Program-made: the position numbers and the translations under genes
Shown: positions 33,561 to 46,479 of the stretch, in pieces
Numbering within the stretch: the first letter of the stretch is position 1
How the letters are laid out: each line of letters opens with the position of its first letter
Assembly (NCBI GenBank): GCA_032622095.1
Contig: CP136065.1
Span: forward strand, 249,053,474-249,117,473
Direction of reading: 5' to 3'
Source: Siphonodentalium dalli
Lineage: Eukaryota > Mollusca > Scaphopoda > Gadilida > Siphonodentaliidae
Length of the DNA stretch: 64,000 nucleotides
The notes under the pieces: generated by a model
Databases searched by the model: none
Told to the model about the DNA's origin: nothing
What the model saw: only the letters and a program-made list of their open reading frames with translations

Positions 33561-34442
33561 ATGATGGAATTGAAAAGTCAGGAAGATCTTTCGAAAAAGG
33601 AGGAGAATATTAAAAATAAATTTAAATGGAGCTGGCTTCAGGAAAAGGATGCTAATGGTGACTATTTGTCTGACTTTGTGCGAAAAATTGACCGTCCTGG
33701 CTTCGCAAAATGTTTGTGGTGCAACAAAGATATCAGCTACGGAAACGAAGGAAAGAAGGCCTTAAAAGTACATTCAAACTCAGTGCTACATCGTGGACAT
33801 CGTAAAAACATACAAACAAATCAGTCTCTACCTGCAACTTTCTTCAATGTAAAAGTCAAGCAGGGCATATTGCAACCAGAAGAAAAACAATCCCTTCCTG
33901 GTGGTGGTGATCGCGAAAGGTGCACTCTCCCCTATGGGGCACCTCTTAATGTGCATGATGGAAATCTGTGTTCCAATAACATTCGGAAGCCAGATGTGAA
34001 ACCTTTTGTGAACATTATTGATAGAAAATCGTATGCAGAAGGCCGAACATTGGCATTTTTGTGTGAGAATTCTCTTCCGTTATCACTTGCACCACATCTG
34101 ATAAAATATGCAAAGGAGATGGCTAGGGACCGTGCAGTACTTGGGGAGTTATCCATGGAGCGAACAACTGCAAGTTATAAACTCAAGGATGGATTGGCAG
34201 AAGCGTACCATAAAGCGCTTGTTCGTGACATGAAATATTCAACATTCTCCCTGAATAATGATGAGTGCTTAAGCAACAAAAATGAGAAGGTACTTTCCAT
34301 CCTTGTGTCGTATTTTAGTGAAGAGGAGGAGCAAGTTGTTGTCAAGCACTATGCTTCAGTTTCGATGAAAGTGGTGAATGCTGAGACTCTTATCAATATG
34401 GTTCTGGACTTATTCGATCAGACATTCCTCTGCATAATCTGA
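33561..34442 (+). CDS. hAT transposase, N-terminal part (before frameshift)
   Basis: 293 codons. Residues about 14-72 form a BED/TTF-like zinc finger: W at KWSW, then CLWCNKDISYG and HSNSVLHRGH provide a C-x2-C ... H-x(6-8)-H ligand set. The middle region (about residues 150-220) is of the DUF4371-like type common in animal hAT proteins. FSLNNDECLSN near residue 230 is where the first catalytic Asp of hAT transposases is expected. The frame ends at a stop just after TFLCII, where the other frame continues with the family sequence HNLISNLSDSTNYMRG, so one base has been gained or lost near 34415-34430. Confidence 0.85.
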   Translation: MMELKSQEDLSKKEENIKNKFKWSWLQEKDANGDYLSDFVRKIDRPGFAKCLWCNKDISYGNEGKKALKVHSNSVLHRGHRKNIQTNQSLPATFFNVKVKQGILQPEEKQSLPGGGDRERCTLPYGAPLNVHDGNLCSNNIRKPDVKPFVNIIDRKSYAEGRTLAFLCENSLPLSLAPHLIKYAKEMARDRAVLGELSMERTTASYKLKDGLAEAYHKALVRDMKYSTFSLNNDECLSNKNEKVLSILVSYFSEEEEQVVVKHYASVSMKVVNAETLINMVLDLFDQTFLCII

Positions 34443-36157
34443 TCTCAAACTTATCCGATTCAACTAATTATATGCGAGGTAAAACCAGTGGCTTCGAAAC
34501 TCGCCTTCGTGAGGAGGCATCACATCTGCTTGACATAGACGGTGATGTTTGCCATCATGTTCATAATGTTGTCAAGCATTTCACAAGCCATTTTGATGAC
34601 TACATCGAAAAACTCACTGATGATGTCCACATTGACTTCAAATGGTGCCCAGATTTACGTGACTATTTGGAGAGACTATGCTCACTGTTAGGCATTACTT
34701 ACAGTTCACCGAAAGATAGGATTGAACACCGGTGGCTTTCAGTTCTTGATGCCGTAAATCCAATTTTGATGATGTTGCCAGCCTTAAAACTTCTTTACAC
34801 TGCGTGGTTGACAAAGGACGATTCACAATGTTACCAAATAATGATATACTCTGAACTACTCGATGGACTAAGTGAAGGTGGCAAAAAAGAAGTTAAAAGG
34901 ATAATAAACCTAGCTCGCAATAAGAAGTTGACAGTAGCTGCTAAAGAGAGGAAAGTGAGAATTATTGAGAAGATTTACCACACTGATACAAAAACTGAAC
35001 TTTATCTCAGCCTGTATTCAGAAATTCTGCCACTTTTCAAATCATTCATCCTGACGTTTGAACAGAAGGAACCGTTAGTTCACAGACTTTATGACGAACA
35101 AGTGGATTTGGTTAGACACTTTCTGTCATGCTTGATCAAGCATGAAATAGTGCGAGATGTAAGCGATACAAAACTCAAAAGTTTAGATGTACATGATGAT
35201 GAGTCTCACCATTCATTACATAAAATGTATTATGGTGCAAATACAGAGATGCTGTTGAAAAAGTTCCGAAAATCAGACAAAGATTCTGGGAATAATTTCA
35301 TGGAGAAGGTGCGAGATGCCTATGTGGAAACCTCCGAATATATTCTGAAAAAGTTCCCCCTGAACAACAGGTTCTTGCGATATGTGTCGGCAATTGATCC
35401 AAAGGCAATTGGTCATGGAGTGACAAATGATGCACTCAAGAAATTGTGTACATTTTTCCCAAGTGTTCTGAAGGATTGTGATAGAAATAACTTCTTCATG
35501 GAATCATCAAAGATCCAGTTAGATCCTACGTTACCAGATGCTCTGGAAGTTGTGGATGGCCAACGGAAACCGGTCAGACTAGATTTGTGGTGGGCGAAAA
35601 TATTCAAGGATAACAAATATCCCACAGTTAGTAAGATTGTAAAAGCCTGCCTAAGTATATTTACATCACCACATGTTGAGCAGTCCTTTAGTAGTATGAA
35701 CTACATCGTAAACAAAACGACAAATAGACTGCACACGAGAACCTATTCGGCTTATCAAACTGTTCGTTATGAACTCCGATCGAAGAATAAATCTTCACTG
35801 GAGTTGTTCCATCGTGATGACATTCATCATGACAAAATAGACAAGAGTGTTTGTTACCATCTTCAAACCTCGTACGGTCGGTATAAGAAACAGTTGTTAA
35901 CTAAAAGAAATGAAAAGAAGGAGGAAACTGCTTTGCTTGAACTGCCAAAAATTTCCAAAAAAACAAAAACCACACATCAGAAGGCAAAACTGATAAAGAA
36001 CTCAATCATGTCTGTGAGGAAATATGGACAAATCAAGGAAAACATTTCTGCTACTAAACCACAATCAATTTATACAGTGACAGGTTCCAAAAGGAAATCT
36101 CCATGCAGTTCACTAAAAAACTACACAATCCCAAAAAGAAAGAAAATGGAAAAGTAA
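34443..36157 (+). CDS. hAT transposase, C-terminal part (after frameshift)
   Basis: A frame of 561 codons from the ATG at 34472, open further upstream to the frameshift. It starts MRGKTSGFETRLREEASHLL and DIDGDVCHHVHNVVKHF, which is internal sequence for this family, so the ATG is not a true start. The C-terminal hAT dimerisation region is clear near residues 370-430: LDLWWAKIF, then SPHVEQSFSSMNYIVN. The last 70 residues are Lys-rich with a likely nuclear signal (KRKKMEK). Apart from the frameshift the coding sequence is intact. Confidence 0.85.
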
Positions 36158-36315
36158 ACATCTTATGTTTACCATACCTGTATGTACAGTGTATAGATGT
36201 GTTAACTTTATTTAATTTGCAACTTCAACTGACTCTAAAGGGAACTTTCCAATGTGTGTTCTATCTATGTGAAATTACTGCAGTACCTGTATGGACAACA
36301 GCACCTCTGTATAAA

Positions 36316-37658
36316 CAGGGTTTCCGCTAGGGATAAATAACTGAGGCCGTATTTGGGGGGGGGGACACTCAACGCGACGGGGCGACCATGGTTCGCTCCG
36401 TCGGGTGAAAATTTTGATGTTTGTCAGTGAAAAGAAGCAATTTCCTTGCACCTAAGACATGAAATAGGAACGTTGAAGCTACGTGGATAAAGTAAATTGA
36501 AACAGCGCATGTTTTTTGACACCAAATTATTTAGTTATTAATTTAGTATCTCCATCATCGCTGTTCAAAGGTCAAGGGTATCAGAATGTGAACCGGATTT
36601 CGTACCGGCTGTTTTTCGTACCGATATTCTGAAGTATACCGGTAGTTGGTAACCAAGAGGTCATTCCCCTCGATACGCTGGTTTGGGCGCAATTCCGTTT
36701 TGCAAGTAACTCCATGCATTTGAAAATGCATCTAATCTTCTCTCTGTTCGCGCCTCGTGTGGTGTTTGATGCGACTTGCATTTGTTGCATCACATTTCCC
36801 GAAGTAGCTGAAGCGGCAAAGTCAACGCTCGCCTGAACACAATCTACGTGATCGGTAGAATTCACATGCCTTTCAAACTGTCTACGTGGATGGTCAGTCT
36901 GCCGAACCCCTGTGTCCACCCAGGACAGACCGATTTGTTGCATTCTGGGCAGAGAACGGCGCCACTGGGAACATAGGGAGCAAATCCACCCCCTTTCTCT
37001 ATACTGTAATTTGCCCACGGGAAGATCTCCATCCATTTTCGACGTGACGAGACAGACGAACCACCTCGAGAAGATGTCGAATCAATACCTTGGCTATCAT
37101 CTACCATAACGGAAACTATGTTCGCTCCAGTCGACGTTGAAGCAATACATTGTCGATCATATGTTGCATCAGAAACTACGTTCGTAGAGTTTGGCGCATC
37201 GTCGGTCGGCAAGTGTCCAGGTCGCCCAGTAGTATAAAACGCAGTTATTTTTGCTGATCCCTGGGCATCGTTCGGTCGCAGTTTTCTTTTGTATAATCCA
37301 TCTTTGTGACTCATAATTAATTTTGTTTAAACGGACCGCTCGCAAATTTTGAAAGTATTCAACTAAAACTTCAATGTAACATGAGACGTGACGTCACGGG
37401 AACCGAGTGCGTGGGCAGTTTTTTTTGTCGGCAACGGTCCCTTTGATGTGACGATTGGTTTGTCTTTGACTTATGCCGACAAAGCATTACGATGGGTGAC
37501 CCATGCAACTGATTACGTATAGGCATAAAGTGCATATGTTAATCGCCCAGTGCCGGTGGCCACATTCCCGGGAAAAGAGGTTTGAGCTCGCCGGGCCATT
37601 ATTGGGGAGGGGAATGAGGCCGCTTGACGGCCGGCCTGCCGTAGTAGCGGAAACCCTG
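36316..37658 (-). mobile_element. hAT-like element nested in the larger hAT
   Basis: The ends CAGGGTTTCCGCTA and TAGCGGAAACCCTG are exact inverted repeats. GTATAAA occurs on both sides at the junctions (left TGTATAAA, right GTATAAAT), consistent with an 8-bp target duplication altered at one base. The interior encodes a broken N-terminal transposase fragment on the minus strand. The same ends are found at 22124-23203. Confidence 0.82.
36581..37314 (-). pseudogene. Broken hAT-like transposase fragment (zinc finger)
   Basis: On the minus strand one frame starts MSHKDGLYKRKLRPND at 37314 and runs to about 36990. A second frame, from about 37036 to 36581, continues with GWICSLCSQW, then a Trp-containing stretch and ERHVNSTDHVD: C-x2-C ... 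H-x(6)-H, the layout of N-terminal zinc fingers in ZNF862-like hAT proteins. After it, a helical segment starting REKIRCIFKCMELL resembles the following domain of that group. The catalytic and dimerisation domains are absent, so this is a truncated, frameshifted remnant; the assignment is by pattern only. Confidence 0.55.
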
Positions 37659-37985
37659 GTATAAATGCAAATGGTCTCAATCAATACTTTTTGAGGTATG
37701 GTTATCATTCTATCAAATATTTGTGTATGTTCTTAATCTAATAATATAATGAATTGGAGGATCTCCTAAAATATTGTGATATAGACCAAAATTTTGAACT
37801 TTCCAGCCAAAAAATGCCACTATAATAAAGCCAGAAAAGCTGCCAGGAGAGGCTGAGAATCAATCTCAGAGCTTCAAAAACCCTAGGCGGCCCCTGGACC
37901 CCGGCCAAAAATTTTTCGCCTCGATGCGCTCGGCTTCGCTGCGCTCTGTTTCAGGGATTTTAAGTGATACCCTCTTTCATCTCTG

Positions 37986-38436
37986 TTATACACCCACAAT
38001 TAGCATCATTATACCCCCACAATTACATCATTATACACCCACAATTAGCATCATTATACCCCCATAATTAGCATCATTATACATCCACAATTAGCATCAT
38101 TATACACCCACAATTAGCATCATTATACCCCCATAATTAGCATCATTATACATCCACAATTAGCATCATTATACCCCCACAATTACATCATTATACACCC
38201 ACAATTAGCATCATTATACCCCCACAATTAGCATCATTATACCCCCACAATTACATCATTATACACCCACAATTAGCATCATTATACCCCCATAATTAGC
38301 ATCATTATACACCCACAATTAGCATCATTATACCCCCATAATTAGCATCATTATACATCCACAATTAGCATCATTATACCCCCACAATTAGCATCATTAT
38401 ACACCCACAATTAGCATCATTATACACCCACATTTC
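37986..38436. repeat. 23-bp minisatellite, right half
   Basis: About 19 copies of the same CAATTAGCATCATTATACCC unit as 32535-33075, with CATAATTAG and ATACATCCAC variants. It continues the interrupted array after the hAT insertion. Confidence 0.93.
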
Positions 38437-39550
38437 GAAGATAAATTGGGGGTGTATACTGGATTGACTTTGTCTGACGGTCTCCGCCGTGTTTGAGCAT
38501 ATATCTCAACCATGGGTTATCAGACCTGGATGAATTTGGTATGGAGGTTTTCCCAGCATGAAACAACATTTAAAAGAGGAGTAAATGATGTTCGCATTTT
38601 CCATTCTGAAATTATTACTATGTGTACGTGTAGCTTGTTGATAATGGGGGTATGACAACACCCTATGTGTATGTGTACCATAATGGGGATATGACAGCAC
38701 GCTGTGTGTACATGTAGCTTGTTGATAATGATCTATGCCAGTATCTTCGCCAGTGATGACTGATCATTTCATAAATTCTCTAATGCTTTCGCACTGGAGC
38801 AACGTGATGAAAAAGCACGTCAGACTGAGGCAATTAGTAATTTAGTATTACTCATTTGTTATCCTTGTATATACATCCTTGATAAGAGATGAGAATTTGT
38901 TCACACTCAATGAAGCAAGTAAATTTGAAGCAAGGAACACTCGTACTGAGTCCGTGCCTCCATAAATCTGATATATTATAAATTAGGAAAATGAATGTTG
39001 CCCTCATCCCATTTGCGTCATCTTGTCTTTAGACAACAGTTTACGGCACAATAGAATTATGGTGTCTGTCATTCTTTCCATCTGAAATTTTGTCACCCTG
39101 TCAATAACTTAATCTCGTGGAATTGTGCCTCTTTTGACTAGTCAATGTCCGGCTAATAATATTCGTAAAACTAGTAGTTATCTGATTGCTTTTAAACTCC
39201 ATGAAAATAAAATAGGGGTCAAGTTCAAATTTGTGTCATGTCTGGCCATTCTGAGAAATTTTCTTTCATGCTTCAAGATATTCTATTACACAGTTGAAAA
39301 TGTTCTCTTTCATTTATTTTTCAATTGTATTGGTTTAATATCAATCAGAAGACAGATACATTCAATTTACATTTTGATGAGAGTTGTGTGTATTTTGATG
39401 ACAGTTGTGTGCTGTTTTGCCTGTGATGACTCATAGCACCATAACTTGTGTTTTATTTAAACTCAAGAATGATGAAAAAGCACGTCAGACTGAGGCACCA
39501 TGAACGAGTAATCCGTTCAGTTGTACAGCAAGCTACTAATATAACCTGTA

Positions 39551-39883
39551 TAGTGATGTTCCGTTAATCGGAATCGGCATTGGCCGATCAATGCCAATAA
39601 TAGCCCGTCAGATATACCTTGCAGTTGAACATCGGCTTTTATCAATTGCCTAGTATTTAAGCGCAATATGCATATTACATATCACAATGTGGTCAAGGAG
39701 CCGGTTCCAATGATATCCATATTTGTATGGTTCTATTGAGACAGACCGAAGATATTTTAGGCTGTTGAAGCTTGTTTTGGCCGTTTTGTTGGGTAAAGGG
39801 TTATGGGAACAAACTCACAATATATATAAACATCGGAATTGGAAATCGGTCCGATGGGCTTTTTCATTATCGGAACATCGCTA
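39551..39883. mobile_element. hAT-type MITE in segment 1
   Basis: The ends TAGTGATGTTCCG and CGGAACATCGCTA, with AACCTGTA on both sides (39543-39550 and 39884-39891). Its interior includes a fragment of family A MITE (about 39672-39802, ending GTTGGGTAAAGGGTTA). Confidence 0.85.
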
Positions 39884-39931
39884 AACCTGTATGACAAACA
39901 ACTTCAATTTTATAAAGACTGAATTTGTCTA

Positions 39932-40314
39932 TTAACCCTTTACCCAACAAAACGGCCAAAACCGGCCAAATAAAGCTTCAACAGCCTAAAATATCTTCGG
40001 TCTGTCTCAATAGAACCATACAAATATGGATATCATTGGAACCGGCTCCTTGACCACATTGTGATAGTTACAGTTATGCCCTGTGCCAATGCATTCTCTT
40101 ATATATGCGAGTCGACCATAGGTCGCCTCGCATATATAAGAGAATGCATTGGCCTAACACTTTTTACCATTTTTTCTTACATTCTTTAACAATTTTATAA
40201 TTTTTAATGTGTTAAGCCAATGCATTTTCTTATATATGCGAGGCGACCTATGGTCGACTCGCATATATAAGAGAATGCATTGGCACAGGGCCCTTCTGTT
40301 GGGTAAAGGGTTAA
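39932..40314. mobile_element. TTAA MITE with two palindromes (family A)
   Basis: The ends TTAACCCTTTACCCAACAAA and TCTGTTGGGTAAAGGGTTAA. Two palindromes are at about 40085-40152 and 40217-40284. 383 bp, slightly shorter in the spacer than the copies at 7054 and 8726. Confidence 0.85.
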
Positions 40315-40326
40315 AGGCCTTTATAG

Positions 40327-41391
40327 TAGGGTCCTGCGAATTGGAGATTTTGATCGAATCGAATATCGATTCGAATCATATCTGTATGTTGTATTCTCAA
40401 TTGGGCATGTTTTGTCAATGATTAGATGATTTGTGAAACGTTCCATGAACCACATGCAAGAAGTTAAATCATAACTTATGTGCCGATGAACCGTCATTTG
40501 CAATACTATTATTAAACTTCAATTGATAATTGATTAAAACGTCCAAGCGGCCGTCACGACGATTAATATATAACCACTAAACGGATTATTGGAACTAAAA
40601 TCACGCAAAATTTGTACAGATTGCATGTGCATGCAAAATTTCAAATCAACATTCGGAATCACCCGTTGTTATAAACTTTAAGATGCAACAACAGTCGCAG
40701 TGTAGCCTGTTTATGTAGTGCTGGATGCTTCTTGGACAGATGATTTCATAGGTGGGTCGTTGTCCCAGATGCTTACGATTTATACACCATGTTGCATTCA
40801 TCACATGTGTAAGTCTGCAGCTTTATCATGTTTAAAATAAAAATGAATAACGGATGACGTTTTGTCAAGTGTCAAAGAACACACCGAAATTGCAAGTAAA
40901 CTTCAAAAAGAAAACACCGCCAAAATGCAGTTTTCGATGCCGGAACACGTGTTGTTTAAATTCTGAGCTATATTACATAACGCGGAATCTGAGATGGATA
41001 GACAGCGGATAACGTTAGCGGTTGATCAGTCTCATAGCTATTATAATATACGCGCATCGTCGGTCCAACGGCGATCTCCGAGCTTTTGGCTACCATGTTC
41101 AAAGATAGAAATCAGACGTATTTAGTTGTCTTATAGTGGCTAATTGCTGTCTATACTTATATTTAATATATATAATCGCGATGCACAATGATAATTATAT
41201 ATACATATATACATCATTTTCTGTAATTAAATGGCACAAAACAGCTAAGATCGACGTGTGTACCTGCCCGTAAACAGCCTACTTTTCCATCAGTGTATAT
41301 TCGAAATTTCGAGTTGGCAATTTCGAATCGAATTTGTATCGATTTTGACTTTCGAATCTCGAATCGAATATCGAATATTCGCAGGACCCTA
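40327..41391. mobile_element. hAT-type element with 8-bp TSD
   Basis: The ends TAGGGTCCTGCGAA and TTCGCAGGACCCTA are inverted repeats. The duplication CTTTATAG lies at 40319-40326 and 41392-41399. Subterminal TCGAATCGAATATCGA repeats are inverted at the two ends. 1065 bp, no transposase recognised. Confidence 0.88.
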
Positions 41392-42332
41392 CTTTATAGG
41401 AATAGCAAATAAAAGATCGCTTCAATTTGTGATGAATGCATACATTTCGAGTACCCATATTTCAATTTAGCACTGTGGAGGTACATGTATGCCAGCACCC
41501 GTGGTGTAACTCCTTGTTAATAATGATCTATACCAGACCATGTCTTTGCCAGTGATGAATGATCATTTCATAACTGCTCTAATGCTTTAGCACTGGAGCA
41601 AAGTGATGAAAAGCACGTCAGACTGAGGCACTTAGTTATTATTACTCATTTGTTATCCATATACATGTATGTATCAATCGTTGATAAGAAATGAGAATTT
41701 GTTCACGCTCACTGAAGCAAGTAAATTTGAAGCAAGGAACACTCATTCTGAGTCAATGCCTCCATAAATCTGATATATTATAAATAATAAAATGAATGTC
41801 GCCCTCATCTGATTTGCAATCCTCTAGTCCTCGGAAAAAAGTTTGAGCACTGTAGAATTGAGGTGTCGGTCATTATTCCATCCAAAAGTTTTAATGATAA
41901 CTTAATCGCGTGTATTTGTGCCTCTTTTCGACTTAGTCAATGTCTGGCTAATAATTTTCATAAACTAGTAGTTAACCTGATTGCTTTCAAACTCCATCAA
42001 TATAAAATAGGGGTATAGTTCAAATTTGAGTCATCTCTGGCCATTCTGAGAAATTCTCTTACATGATTGAATATAATTTAATTAAATTTTTCGATTGTAT
42101 TGGTTATCAATCAGAAGAGAAATACATTTTGATGACAGTTGTGTGTATTTTGATGACAGTTGTGCGCTGTATTTTGATGACAGTTGTGCGCTGTATTTTT
42201 GCCTGTGATGACTCCTAACACCATTACTTGTGGTTTATTTAAACTCAAGAATGATGAAAAAGCACGTCAGACTGAGGCACAGTGAACGAGTAATCCGTTC
42301 AGTTGTACAGCAAGCTACTAATATAACCTGTA

Positions 42333-43486
42333 TAGTGATGTTCCGATAATCGGAATCGGCATTGGCCGATAATAGCCCGTCGGATACTAATCGTACCTTG
42401 CAGTTGAACATCGGCTTTTATCAATTGTCTAGTATTTAAGCGCAATATGCATGCTTTAATAAACGTACACAATACAACTGTAGTATATTGTTGTAAAACG
42501 CAGTTGTAACAGCCTAAAAAGAAGCTATTGGCATCGTCCAAACAGTCTGATATGAAAAATATATAAGCATGGCAATACACCTGCCTGACATATCCCGTGT
42601 AATATGAAGTTATTAGTTTAATCACGTGGACACGAAATAGATTCAAAGAACAGCTGACATCATTACAATATAGTTTCCTTTGAGCATGTGCCATGCTGCA
42701 ACGTCACATGCTATGTCAATAATTTGAAGCACACACTGAATGAAGTAGTACAGTCATTATCAGAACTGTCTTCAATAACGACCAACATGAGGAGGGACAT
42801 GATTGGCTTTTTCATCTGTAGGGGACAATGGGTGAAGTAGTCCCAAATTGCACTTGTTTTTTTCTTTCTTTTTTCGCTCTGCGATTCACCATTGTTATAG
42901 TGATGCTCTCATTACAAGTTACGGCATACGCAATGAAATATGCTTAGCTCCACAGTGAGCCTCCACTTCGGAGTCAGTCTAGCGAAACAAAAATTGAGTA
43001 GGCGGAACTATAAAAGCTTCCCAGTTGTTGTTGTTAAAAGACAAAAGGTGTGACCATTGGGAATTTGGGAAATCTCAGACAAATATGAGATCAATTATTA
43101 TCCATCAATCTTAATTTAATTAATAATCATCGCCGTTCCATACATTGTCGCAACTTGAAAGTATTCAATCAAGACATTTACACCGCATTCAAGTGTTCCC
43201 CACACGGTCATAACATTACTCTTAGTTGGCATCTTTGATCTCTTTGTCAAACAACTACCGGTATACATGAAAGGCAGCGCACAACTGACGTTGGCAGAAA
43301 TACTTTTCCACAGTGTGTTTATATTTCTTTGATGTATTTGGCTTAGGGAGTGCAATGAGTGTATATAGGTCCATTATGGGAACAAACTCGCAATATATAT
43401 AAACATCAGAATCCGAAATCGGCCGATTGTGCCTACAGTTATCGGAGATGGGTATGATGGGCTTTTTCATTATCGTAACATCACTA
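42333..43486. mobile_element. hAT-type element in segment 2 (longer form)
   Basis: The ends TAGTGATGTTCCGATAATCG and CGTAACATCACTA, with AACCTGTA at 42325-42332 and 43487-43494. The ends and TSD are the same as the 333-bp element in segment 1, but with about 0.8 kb more interior. A minus-strand frame of 131 codons (42299-42694) crosses its left part, with no recognisable domain. Confidence 0.8.
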
Positions 43487-45437
43487 AACCTGTATGACAA
43501 ATAACTTTAATTTTATAAAGACTGAATTTGTCTTTAAAGGCCTTTATAGGGATAGCAAATAAAAGATAGCTTCAATTTGTGATGAATGCATACATTTTGA
43601 GTACCCATATTTCAATTTAGCACTGTGGAGGTACATGTATGCCAGCACCCGTGGTGTAACTCCTTGTTAATAATGATCTATACCAGACCATGTCTTTGCC
43701 AGTGATGACTGATCATTTCATAACTGCTCTTAATGCTTTCGCACTGGAGCAAAGTGATGAAAAGCACGTCAGACTGAGGCACTTAGTTATTATTACTCAT
43801 TTGTTATCCATATATGTATGAATCGTTGATAAGAAATGAGAATTTGTTCACGCTCACTGAAGCAAGTAAATTTGAAGCAAGGAACACTCATACTGAGTCA
43901 ATGCCTCCATAAATCTGATATATCATAAATAATAAAATGAATGTCGTCGTCCTCATCTGATTTGCAATCCTCTGGTCCTCAGAAAAAAGTTTGAGCACTG
44001 TAGAATTGAGGTGACAGTCATTCTTTCCATTCAAAATTTTTGTGATAACTGTCGATAACTTAATCTCGTGGATCGCCTCTTACGACTTAGTCAATGTCCG
44101 CCGTTTGTTCGGCTGATAATTTCGTAAGACTAGTAGTTATCTGATTGCTTTCAAACTCCATGAAAATAAAATGGGGGTCAAGTTCAAATTTGTGTCATGT
44201 CTGGCCAATCGGAGAAATTTTCTTACATGATTCAAGATATTCTCTTACACAGTTGAAAATATTCTCTTTCATTTATTTTTCAATTGTATTGGTTTAATAT
44301 CAATCAGAAGACGGATACATTTTGATGACAGTTGTGTGCTGTTTTTGCCTGTGATGACTCATAGCACCATTACTTGTGTTTTATTTAAACTCAAGAATGA
44401 TGAAAAAGCACGTCAGACTGAGGCACCGTGAACGAGTAATCCGTTAAGTTGTACAGCAAACTACTAATATAACCTGTATAGTGATGGCCGATAATAGCCC
44501 ATCGGATATTAATCGTACCTTGCAGTTGAACATCGGCTTTTATCAATTGTCAAAATAAAAAAAACGTTCTAATATACACCGCAGCCGAACAGCAAATACA
44601 CCGCAGTGCCAATGGACACTTGTTTGTCCAGCGGGGTATGTATAAATCGTTGGTAAGAAATGAGAATTTGTTCACGCTCACTGAAGCAAGGAACACTCAT
44701 ACTGAGTCCATGCCTCCATAAATCTGATATATTATAAATAATAAAATGAATGTCGCCTCATCTGATTTGCAATCCTCTAGTCCTCAGAAAAAAGTTTGAG
44801 CACTGTAGAATTGAGGTGACAACTGTTTATAACTTAATCGCATGGATTTGTGCCTCTTTCCGACTTAGTCAATGTCCGGCTAATAATATTTGTAAAACTA
44901 GTAGTTATCTGATTGCTTTCAAACTCCATGAAAATAAAATAGGGGTCAAGCTCAAATTTGAGTCCGCCTTGGCCATTCTGAGAAATTCTCTTACATGATT
45001 GAATATAATTTTTCATTTAATTTTTTGATTATTGGTTATCAATCAGAAGAGAAATACATTTTGATGACAGTTGTGTGTATTTTGATGACAGTTGTGCGCT
45101 GTATTTTTGCCTGTGATGACTCCTAACACCATTACTTGTGGTTTATTTAAACTCAAGAATGATGAAAAAGCACGTCAGACTGAGGCACAGTGAACGAGTA
45201 ATCAGTTCAGTTGTACAGCAAGCTACTAATATAACCTGTATGAGAAATAACTTTAATTTAATTTTAGTCTTTAAAAAAGACCACACATTTCAAGTAAATG
45301 TAAAATCAGGAGCCTTGGACTTCTATGGCAAGGTTTTATCAATTTTTTCTCCGAAATTCATTAAAAATTATAGCCGCCTGCAGCCCGCATTTATTGCAGA
45401 ATTGTTTGAAAATTTAGTCGTGTTTAGAATCGCCTAG

Positions 45438-46350
45438 ATTGGAGATATCAAATTTGAAAGATTTTCGATGAACAACATAGCTGCTGGCAGCCCGCATTTA
45501 TTTTTCTCTTTGCTTGACAAAATACTTTGGCTCACCCTACAGCCCACATCTCTCATCCGATCATCACCAAACTTCATATGGATCTTCTGGGTGACAAATA
45601 TATGTAGATGGGAGCGATAAAATTTTTCCGTTTAAGAACATGGCCACCAGAGGCCATCTTGGTTTTTATACGCCCGTTTGAAGAAAAAAACCGTCGTATT
45701 ATGTAAATGGGTTGTCCGTCCATCCGTCCGCTTTTGGTTTCCAGATGATAACTTTAGATTGAATCAAGTGAACTGAACCAAATTTGGTATATTAGTTTAC
45801 CAACCCAAAATACAGATCAAGTTCGAATATGGGTTTCGTCCGCATGATATTGACTGAGTTATGCCCCTTTTTCAACTTAGATTTTACCTGATATGCAGTT
45901 TCCAGATGATAACTTTAGATTGAATCGAGTAAACTGAACCAAATTTGGTATACAGATCAAGTTCAAATATGGGTTCTGTCTACATGCCCCACTCTACTCC
46001 AGAAACGGGCGTATTATGCCACACCCCGACGGCGTGCTCGTGTTACTCTTTGCATTTACTAAAATCATCAGCACACCTTTACAGGCCATAGCCATGATCC
46101 AATCATCACTAAACTTCATATGGATCCTGACCATTGGATTAGCCATCCAATTTTTCCAAAAATATTGTTACAAAACATCTTGAATTCCGCTCCGCGTAAG
46201 TGACCAGCTCATATAAAAAACAGTTGCCAATTGAAAGTGGTGATTCAATGTGAAAATACATTAGATCACAATGTTTACATAATTTAAAAAAGTAGTTATG
46301 CATTTGACCTCTCGAAATGGGTTTTTTTTTTTCGGTCGTAGCACTCATAA
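45438..46350. repeat. Old dispersed repeat fragments
   Basis: TTCCAGATGATAACTTTAGA plus TTGAATC...AACTGAACCAAATTTGGTAT appears twice (45740-45790 and 45899-45950), with GTCCGTCCATCCGTCCG near 45713. ATCCGATCATCACCAAACTT (45557) and AATCATCACTAAACTTCATA (46102) are also related. TTGGTTTCCAGATGATAACT recurs at 54830. These are decayed copies of a dispersed repeat of unknown class. Confidence 0.6.
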
Positions 46351-46479
46351 GGTATACATAAACAACACCATGTGGTCATAAATTGAATTAATTCTATCAC
46401 GTATTTTGTAAATTGAAAATTACATATATATCGCGAGATTTTCCGTGTAAGAAATGTTTAACTAATATAGGACCACATA

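Larger units (their letters stand above)
33076..37985 (+). mobile_element. hAT transposon, 4.9 kb, with 8-bp TSD
   Basis: The terminal inverted repeats CAGAGATGAAAG and CTTTCATCTCTG are exact, flanked by TTATACAC on both sides (33068-33075 and 37986-37993). Because the target was a 23-bp repeat array, the insertion point is certain. It carries a transposase gene on the plus strand (33561-36157) split by one frameshift, and a second hAT element inserted at 36316-37658. Transposition by the cut-and-paste hAT mechanism is the known role of this class; this copy looks recently active but now broken. Confidence 0.93.
38727..45437. repeat. Fourfold segmental repeat in RPL21 intron 3
   Basis: Related segments begin near 38727, 41519, 43667 and 44640. 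They share AATAATGATCTAT(A/G)CCAG, GAGCA(A)CGTGATGAAAA-like sequence, GCACGTCAGACTGAGGCA, CACTCA(T)ACTGAGTC, TTTTGATGACAGTTGTGTG and end with TGTACAGCAAGCTACTAATA then TAACCTGTA. Units differ in length because of later insertions (39551-39883, 39932-40314, 40327-41391, 42333-43486). No conserved reading frame runs through the units. The short frames seen in them differ from unit to unit. Confidence 0.85.
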
